The notes beneath the pieces were generated by a model, which made no database searches, was not told the origin of the DNA, and saw nothing but the letters and a program-made list of their open reading frames with translations. 18,442 nt of DNA, taken from NCBI GenBank assembly GCA_946482335.1, contig CAMLRG010000102.1, forward strand, positions 1 to 18,442, given 5' to 3'. The DNA comes from an uncultured Duganella sp. Lineage in GTDB: Bacteria > Pseudomonadota > Gammaproteobacteria > Burkholderiales > Burkholderiaceae. Below, in pieces: positions 13,716-18,442 of this stretch. A program made the position numbers and the translations under genes. Each line of letters opens with the position of its first letter. Position 1 is the first letter of the stretch.

Positions 13716-15676
13716 ACCGGATCGCAGGCCGCATTGCCCGCCTGACCCAATGGGCCGGGCCCTACGCCACGCTGCTGCAGATGGTGCTGGCCGGCCTGGC
13801 GATCCTGTCGGTCTCGCGCCTTGGGCTGGTCGCCTGGCAATGGGAGCGCGTGCGCGCGACCGGCATCCTGGGCCAGATCATGGCGCAAGGCGTGCGTGCG
13901 GACTTGATCCTGCTCGGCTACCTGCTGGCCTTGCCGCTGGCACTGGCGCCCTTCCTGGCGCAGCGTTACGCGGCGCGCGCATGGAAGCTGTTCAGCGTGG
14001 CCTGGGCCAGCACCGGACTGCTGTTCATCATTTTCATGGAACTGTCCACGCCGCAGTTCATCATGCAATACGACTTCCGCCCGAACCGGCTGTTCGTCGA
14101 GTACCTGTCCTACCCAAGGGAAGTGGCCGCCACGTTGTGGAACGGCTTCCGTCTTGCCGTCATCCTGGGCATTGGCGGCACTGCCCTGCTGACCGTGCTG
14201 GTGTTCCGCACGCTGAGGGCGGCATCGGCCGGCACCGGCATGTGGCCGCCCAAGGTGCTGCTGCTGACATGGCCCTTGCTCGTGGCACTGGTGGCTTTCC
14301 AGATCCGTTCCACCACCGAGCATCGGCCGGCCAACCCGGCGACCTTCGCACTGACGGGCGACGCCATGGTCAATTCGCTGATCATCAACTCGCCATGGTC
14401 GGTGATCGATGCGATCACTTCGATGCGCAAGGAAGCCAACTCTTCCGAGATCTATGGCAAGTTCCCGCGCGAGATGGTATTCCCCACGGTGACTTCCGCA
14501 CCGTGGCTGCGCGATTACCGATTTAACCATCCCGAGCTGCCAACCCTGCATGCGCAGCAGGCCGCCATCCAGCGCGACAAGCCGCTCAACCTGGTGATCG
14601 TGCTGGAGGAGAGCCTGGGCGCGACCTTCGTGCAATCGCTGGGCGGCCTGCCCGTCACGCCGGAGCTGGAGAAATTGAAGGGCGAAGGCTGGTGGTTCGA
14701 ACAGCTGTACGCCACCGGCACCCGTTCGGTGCGCGGCATCGAGGCCGTGGTGGCGGGCTATGCGCCAACGCCGGCTCGCAGTGTGGTCAAGCTGTCGCTG
14801 GCGCAGCAGAATTTCTACACACTGGCGCTGGGCCTGGGCAAGCAGGGTTACCACACCGAGTTTGTCTATGGCGGCGAAGCGCACTTCGACAATATGCGCG
14901 GCTTCTTCACCGGCAACGGGTTCCAGAGCGTGGTCGACCGCGGCGACATGCAGCCGAAGTTCGTCGGCAGCTGGGGCGCGTCGGACGAGGACTTGTTCGA
15001 CAAGTCGCTGGAGCGCTTGAAGGTCCTGCACGCGCAAAAGAAGCCTTTCTTCAGCCTGATTTTCAGCTCGTCCAACCACGAGCCGTTCGAATTCCCGGAT
15101 GGGAAAATCGAACTGCACGATCCCGCCAAGCAGACGGTGAACAATGCCGTGAAATACGCCGATTACGCACTGGGCAAGTTCATCGCCGAGGCCAAGAAGC
15201 AGGACTACTGGAAAGACACTGTCTTCCTGATCGTGGCCGACCATGACAACCGCGTGTACGGCAACAGCCTGGTGCCGATCAAGAAGTTCCATATCCCCGG
15301 CCTGATCCTCGGTGCGGACGTGGCGCCGAAACGCATCACGCCCCTGGCCAGCCAGATCGACCTTGGCCCTACCCTGCTCTCCATGATCGGCGTATCGAGC
15401 ACGCACCCGATGATTGGCCGCGACTTCGTCAAGGACAGCACCACACCTGGCCGCGCCATCCTGCAGTTCGACAATTACTTCACCTGGCTGGAAGGGAATA
15501 CGGCCACCATCCTGCGGCCTAGCCAGGCGCCGCTGATCGGCAACTACGATTTCGCCAAAGGCGAATTGCAGCTGACCGATATCAAGCCGACCACTGCGCA
15601 GGTCGAACAAGCCATGGCGCATGTGATCGCGCCATCGTTGATGTACCGCGAACAGCGCTATCGCCTGTCGAAGTAA
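13712..15676 (+). CDS. LtaS/OpgB-type membrane phosphoglycerol transferase (sulfatase fold)
   Basis: This protein is 654 residues if the GTG at 13712-13714 is used; that GTG overlaps the upstream TGA (GTGA). The frame is open to 13637, but the overlap junction and the membrane start (MNRIAGRIARLTQW) favour 13712. About five N-terminal hydrophobic segments (20-200) are followed by a sulfatase-fold domain. Readable sites are a metal Glu in VLEESLG (E299/E300), a nucleophile Thr in ATGTRSVRG (T337), SWGASDEDLF (420-429, like the substrate-site WG..D of LtaS), NHEPF (H456) and VADHD (D510, H511). Family members transfer phosphoglycerol or phosphoethanolamine to envelope glycans on the periplasmic side. 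The acceptor here is unknown. A short GC-rich inverted repeat follows the stop. Confidence 0.92.
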   Translation: MNRIAGRIARLTQWAGPYATLLQMVLAGLAILSVSRLGLVAWQWERVRATGILGQIMAQGVRADLILLGYLLALPLALAPFLAQRYAARAWKLFSVAWASTGLLFIIFMELSTPQFIMQYDFRPNRLFVEYLSYPREVAATLWNGFRLAVILGIGGTALLTVLVFRTLRAASAGTGMWPPKVLLLTWPLLVALVAFQIRSTTEHRPANPATFALTGDAMVNSLIINSPWSVIDAITSMRKEANSSEIYGKFPREMVFPTVTSAPWLRDYRFNHPELPTLHAQQAAIQRDKPLNLVIVLEESLGATFVQSLGGLPVTPELEKLKGEGWWFEQLYATGTRSVRGIEAVVAGYAPTPARSVVKLSLAQQNFYTLALGLGKQGYHTEFVYGGEAHFDNMRGFFTGNGFQSVVDRGDMQPKFVGSWGASDEDLFDKSLERLKVLHAQKKPFFSLIFSSSNHEPFEFPDGKIELHDPAKQTVNNAVKYADYALGKFIAEAKKQDYWKDTVFLIVADHDNRVYGNSLVPIKKFHIPGLILGADVAPKRITPLASQIDLGPTLLSMIGVSSTHPMIGRDFVKDSTTPGRAILQFDNYFTWLEGNTATILRPSQAPLIGNYDFAKGELQLTDIKPTTAQVEQAMAHVIAPSLMYREQRYRLSK

Positions 15677-15677
15677 G

Positions 15678-15696
15678 GCCGGCACTTAAGGCCGGC
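15678..15696. other. Short GC hairpin after the four-gene operon
   Basis: GCCGGC (15678-15683), a 7-base loop and GCCGGC (15691-15696) make a 6-bp stem directly after the LtaS-like stop. There is no T-run, so a rho-independent terminator is doubtful. The element overlaps the stop of the minus-strand CPBP remnant. Confidence 0.35.
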
Positions 15697-15955
15697 GCAC
15701 GCTTGCGGGACCACGGCCTGCAGCGACGATGCCCCATGCCAAAAGCGTTACCGCCACCATGATGGCTTGAGCAGTATTCCAATGCGCCGGCGACCACTGG
15801 TCGATGCCAACCGGATACCAGATTGCCGCGCCACCAGGGCGTTCGCTCAGGCAAAGGTCGCGCGAAAAATTCCATGCGGCGTGGATCCCCACTGCTGCCG
15901 GAATGCTTTTCCACCGCATGAATACCGCCCCGAACAGCGGCTTGGTTGGCGTGCC
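15686..15955 (-). pseudogene. C-terminal remnant of a CPBP-family intramembrane protease
   Basis: From 15955 down, an open frame reads CVGTPTKPLFGAVFMRWKSI, then PAAVGIHAAWNF and ends in AIMVAVTLLAWGIVAAGRG. GIHAAWNF is the third conserved CPBP (CAAX protease/bacteriocin-processing) motif, preceded by the usual helix that begins LFGAVF. The first two motifs (EExxxR and FxxxH) are missing, and a TAA stands three codons above the quoted start. A HGN tripeptide that would fit the second motif lies in another frame nearby, which hints at a frameshift before deletion by the neighbouring gene. An ATG at 15919 could give 77 residues, but that would lack the catalytic glutamates. A degraded fragment is the best reading. 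Confidence 0.55.
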
Positions 15956-15975
15956 GACACATTACCATGCCTTGT

Positions 15976-16503
15976 TTAATCCCGTTTGTACAAGGCTTCG
16001 ATCGTGGCGGAGCCCAGCGCATGCGCCTTCACCATATAGCCGGTCAACGCCGCCGAAGCGTTCTCGGGCAGGTCGAGCTTCTGCGAAAGTGCGTATACCG
16101 TGAACAGGTAACGGTGCACGCCGTGCTTCGGCGGTGGGCAGGCGCCGCCAAAGCCTTTCACGCCGTAATCGTTGTTCATCTCGCGGCTGCCGGCCGGCGC
16201 CACAGCGCCAGCCGCCATGGTCGTGACGTCCTTCGGGATGTTGACGAGCTGCCAGTGCCACCAGCCGCTGCCGGTTGGCGCGTCTGGGTCATAGGCGAAG
16301 ACGGCGAATGCCGCTGTGCCTTCCGGCGCGCCGGACCAGGACAGCTGGGGCGACTGGTTGCCGCCGCTGCAGCCAAAGCCCTGGAATTCCTGCGCCTTGG
16401 CCATGAATGTGCCGTTGGCGATGTCGGTGCTGGTGAGTGCCAGCGAGCCGGCGGCAAGCGCCGGGCCGGACGCGAGGGCTGCTGCAATAATGAGGTAACG
16501 CAT
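15976..16503 (-). CDS. Exported YbhB/YbcL-type PEBP (Raf kinase inhibitor-like) protein
   Basis: This 175-residue protein has a signal peptide (MRYLIIAAALASGPALAAGS) and a complete bacterial phosphatidylethanolamine-binding-protein fold. It shows GCSGGNQSPQLSW (44-56), the DPDAP anion-site motif (72-76), WWHWQLVNIP (81-90), the second motif ACPPPKHGVHRYLFTVYAL (121-139) and the C-terminal helix. The ligand is unknown; periplasmic members have been linked to stress and host interaction. AAGGAGC lies 5-6 nt before the ATG at 16501-16503, which rejects the longer frame reaching 16683. It is codirectional with the AraC-type regulator, 83 bp downstream of its stop, with an inverted repeat in the gap. 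Confidence 0.93.
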   Translation of the reverse strand: MRYLIIAAALASGPALAAGSLALTSTDIANGTFMAKAQEFQGFGCSGGNQSPQLSWSGAPEGTAAFAVFAYDPDAPTGSGWWHWQLVNIPKDVTTMAAGAVAPAGSREMNNDYGVKGFGGACPPPKHGVHRYLFTVYALSQKLDLPENASAALTGYMVKAHALGSATIEALYKRD

Positions 16504-16548
16504 AAGTGCTCCTTCGTTGATCTGGAGCGCATATGGTATGCAGCGGGT

Positions 16549-16585
16549 GCGAAAACGTTTAGGCCAATTCCAGCCAAGTTTTCGC
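16549..16585. promoter_or_regulatory. Inverted repeat between regulator and PEBP genes
   Basis: GCGAAAAC (16549-16556) and GTTTTCGC (16578-16585) form an 8-bp inverted repeat around a 21-base centre that holds two TTGGC pentamers 10 bp apart on the minus strand. It sits 46-82 bp upstream of the PEBP start, just after the AraC stop, a sensible place for an operator or a leader hairpin. Binding by the neighbouring AraC-type protein is a guess. Confidence 0.4.
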
Positions 16586-16586
16586 C

Positions 16587-17384
16587 CTAATCGCGCATCC
16601 GTGTCCTGCGCAGTTCCGTCGGCGTCACGCCGTAGAATTGCTTGAACTTGTCGGTAAAGCGCGATTGCGATTGATAGCCGCACCTTTCCGCCACGCGCCC
16701 GATCGGTTCAAACGTTGTCTGGATCAGGTGCAGGGCGTGGCCCAGCCTTGCCCTGTCCTTGATTTCCTGGAGCGAAGTCCCTTCGGCCGCCAGCTTGCGG
16801 CGCAGCGTCGACTCGCTGACCGCCAGGCGCGAAGCCAGTTCGGCTGCCTGCAGGTCATGGGCGACATCGGCATTGATGATGCAGTGCACTTTGTGGCCCA
16901 GGCTGGGCGCTTCGACCACCGCCCCCACCTTCTCATGACCCAGGTGATAAAGCAGCTGCAGGATCTCCCGCCGGCGCAAGGCCCACATGGCGGGCGGCGC
17001 GAAAGCCGACCACTCGACGAACTGCTGCAGCGTCTGCAGGAGGCTTTGCCCGATTTCCCCCTGGACGAAAGGTTCGGTCCGCGCCTGCCTGGGCGGCAGG
17101 CTGTTGAAATCGTCATAGTCGAATTCGACCAGCAGCGCTAGATATTCCGTGTCGCCGGGAATATTGCGCATATTGATGCGCGGGCGGTTCGAGAGAATTA
17201 CGAAGCTCCCGCCCGGGCAATCAATCTCACCGAGCATCTTCCTGCCATCGAGTACGCAGATCAGCATTGGCCTGATGATCGGGACATTCACGATCTGCTG
17301 CTCCCTGATCGATGAATACACCGAGAACGGCAGCGCCGCCCGTGTCTCCTGCATCCGCCTGGCCGTGCGTATCAAATTCTCCAT
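16587..17384 (-). CDS. AraC-family transcriptional regulator
   Basis: This 265-residue protein has a C-terminal AraC DNA-binding domain with two helix-turn-helix units: LQAAELASRLAVSESTLRRK (about 178-197), then IGRVAERCGYQSQSRFTDKF (228-247) followed by the family signature KQFYGVTPTELRR. The N-terminal part (about 20-150) is a variable sensor region of the AraC_N type, with no ligand that I can name. Its start is 11 bp after the VOC-family stop, suggesting one transcript with a weak ribosome-binding site. It may regulate the flanking VOC and PEBP genes, which are codirectional. The ATG at 17382-17384 is the only sensible start. Confidence 0.92.
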   Translation of the reverse strand: MENLIRTARRMQETRAALPFSVYSSIREQQIVNVPIIRPMLICVLDGRKMLGEIDCPGGSFVILSNRPRINMRNIPGDTEYLALLVEFDYDDFNSLPPRQARTEPFVQGEIGQSLLQTLQQFVEWSAFAPPAMWALRRREILQLLYHLGHEKVGAVVEAPSLGHKVHCIINADVAHDLQAAELASRLAVSESTLRRKLAAEGTSLQEIKDRARLGHALHLIQTTFEPIGRVAERCGYQSQSRFTDKFKQFYGVTPTELRRTRMRD

Positions 17385-17395
17385 CGGTCAGCGTT

Positions 17396-17866
17396 CTACT
17401 TGTTGTTCACCTTGTCCACGACCAGCCTGTGCTCGGCATCGAACACCCATGCATCCTCATAGTCGATCTCGAACAGGTGGCCGTCCGGATCCTTGAAATA
17501 GGCTGCCACGCCCCACTCCGTGATGGTGGCGGGTTTGACCAGCGTCCCTCCAGCCGCGATGGCGCACTCCAGGATGCGTGGCACTTCGTCGGCGGATTTG
17601 GCCAGGTACACCAGGCCGACACCCGAAAAGCCGCTCCCGGAGGAGGTGGGGGCCAAGGCATCCTTGGCGAAATCCTCCCGCGGCAGAAGGCAGAGCGCAA
17701 AGCCGCCGAGGTCGAATTTGGCAAAGCCGTCATGCCCGGTGGGCGATCTGCGCCATCCCAGGGCTTCGTAAAATTGGACGGATCGGGCGACGCTGTCGAC
17801 GCCCAGCAGGATCAGGTGCAGCCGCTGGCTTGGCGGGGCCGAAGCGGAGTTTTCGGGAGTGAGCAT
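17396..17866 (-). CDS. VOC-family (glyoxalase/bleomycin-resistance fold) protein
   Basis: This 156-residue cytosolic protein shows the paired beta-alpha-beta-beta-beta modules of the vicinal-oxygen-chelate fold. It opens RLHLILLGVDSVARSVQFYE (H17 as possible metal ligand) and ends with YFKDPDGHLFEIDYED (E133 as possible ligand). The middle has GGFALCLLPRED and GVGLVYLAKSADEVPR. The reaction cannot be told; glyoxalases, dioxygenases and resistance proteins share the fold. There is no Shine-Dalgarno before the ATG at 17864-17866, but an in-frame stop lies eight codons upstream, so no longer start exists. It is first in the VOC, AraC, PEBP set. Confidence 0.88.
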   Translation of the reverse strand: MLTPENSASAPPSQRLHLILLGVDSVARSVQFYEALGWRRSPTGHDGFAKFDLGGFALCLLPREDFAKDALAPTSSGSGFSGVGLVYLAKSADEVPRILECAIAAGGTLVKPATITEWGVAAYFKDPDGHLFEIDYEDAWVFDAEHRLVVDKVNNK

Positions 17867-17965
17867 GTGTATGTGCAGCCGGCGAATTCACGATAGGAGA
17901 ACCATCCATCTTAACTTGCATGCCGCACGTTAAAACTCTCCAATCGTCACCACCGTGGCCCGCAG

Positions 17966-18001
17966 AAAAACAAAAAGCCGCCGGGCTTGCGCTCGGCGGC
18001 T
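17966..18001 (-). terminator. Rho-independent terminator of pnp
   Basis: On the minus strand AGCCGCC (18001-17995) pairs with GGCGGCT (17982-17976), enclosing a 12-base GC-rich loop, and is followed by TTTTTGTTTTT (17975-17965). It starts 20 nt after the pnp stop and separates pnp from the VOC gene downstream. Confidence 0.9.
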
Positions 18002-18020
18002 CTCCATCCAGCCCGGCTGA

Positions 18021-18442
18021 TTACTGTGCGGCGGTGGCGGCAGCTTCTTCAGCGGCGGCCTTCATCGACAGTTTCAGGCGGCCGCGCTCGTCGGTCTCGA
18101 GGACCTTCACGCGTACTTGCTGGCCTTCCTTCAGGTAGTCGGCAACGGCGTTCACACGCTCGTTGGCGATCTGCGAGATGTGCAGCAGGCCATCCTTGCC
18201 AGGCATGACCTGGACGATGGCGCCGAAGTCCAGCAGCTTCAGCACGGTACCGTCGTAGCACTTGCCCACTTCCACGGAAGCGGTCAGTTCTTCGATACGG
18301 CGCTTGGCTTCCTGGCCGGCGGCCGCGTCGACCGAAGCGATGGTGACGATGCCGTCGTCGCTGATGTCGATCTGGGTGCCGGTTTCTTCGGTCAGCGCGC
18401 GGATCACGGCGCCGCCCTTGCCGATCACGTCACGGATCTTCT
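18021..18442 (-). CDS. pnp: Polynucleotide phosphorylase, C-terminal part only
   Basis: PNPase is a 3'-5' exoribonuclease that degrades RNA by phosphorolysis and joins the degradosome. Only about 140 C-terminal residues lie in the window. They cover the end of the KH domain ([18 protein letters not shown], with the GKGG RNA-binding loop) and a complete S1 domain ([48 protein letters not shown]), then an Ala-rich tail. The 5' end runs off the window to the right. The gene is the usual core marker of this locus. Confidence 0.97.
   Translation of the reverse strand, partial: KIRDVIGKGGAVIRALTEETGTQIDISDDGIVTIASVDAAAGQEAKRRIEELTASVEVGKCYDGTVLKLLDFGAIVQVMPGKDGLLHISQIANERVNAVADYLKEGQQVRVKVLETDERGRLKLSMKAAAEEAAATAAQ

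Noticed and set aside
13574..15685. A 703-codon open frame on the minus strand opposite the LtaS-like gene
   Set aside because: High-GC shadow frame: it is rich in His, Gln, Arg and Ala without domain structure, while the plus strand carries a complete catalytic motif set.

Overview
The window comes from a high-GC betaproteobacterium, most likely Oxalobacteraceae (Massilia, Duganella or Janthinobacterium type). This rests on the general character of the proteins and on the two edges: the 3' end of pnp at the right and the 5' part of tpiA plus a PIG3-type quinone oxidoreductase at the left, all on the minus strand. From memory, pnp, the oxidoreductase and tpiA lie next to each other in related genomes, so about 16 kb of mostly accessory genes appears to separate them here. 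No phage, transposase, CRISPR array, rRNA or tRNA gene was seen.

Layout by position. 1-2540 (minus): tpiA, a quinone oxidoreductase, and a UPF0016/GDT1-type manganese exporter preceded by a yybP-ykoY manganese riboswitch. 633-673 and 2556-2730: three copies of a short palindromic REP-like element, two of them facing each other. 2729-4365 (minus): an exported Sel1-repeat protein, an exported GIN/DUF2807 protein and a 60-residue membrane or exported peptide. 4510-5997 (plus): a periplasmic cytochrome c fused to a PQQ-type sugar/sorbosone dehydrogenase. 6136-6973 (plus): two small exported paralogues in tandem. 7003-10525 (minus): two paralogous exported serine hydrolases (class C beta-lactamase fold), a YCII-domain exported protein and a two-helix membrane protein, with stop/start overlaps in the upstream part and a LytTR-like direct repeat before the last gene. 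10596-10850 (minus): a small exported protein.

11057-15676 (plus) is the most interesting block. Four genes overlap at every junction: a COG4692-type sialidase-like propeller, a polytopic membrane protein of unknown role, a membrane protein with an EEISW...QGETNLHN signature, and an LtaS/OpgB-type membrane sulfatase-fold phosphotransferase. They look like one translationally coupled envelope-glycan or phosphoglycerol modification system with no function I can name. 15686-15955 (minus) is a likely remnant of a CPBP-family membrane protease. 15976-17866 (minus) holds a VOC-family protein, an AraC-type regulator and an exported YbhB/PEBP protein. A clear rho-independent terminator and the end of pnp close the window.

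Most products are exported or membrane proteins, so the accessory block is an envelope-oriented set. Nothing here has been checked against a database; family names come from motifs read directly in the translations.
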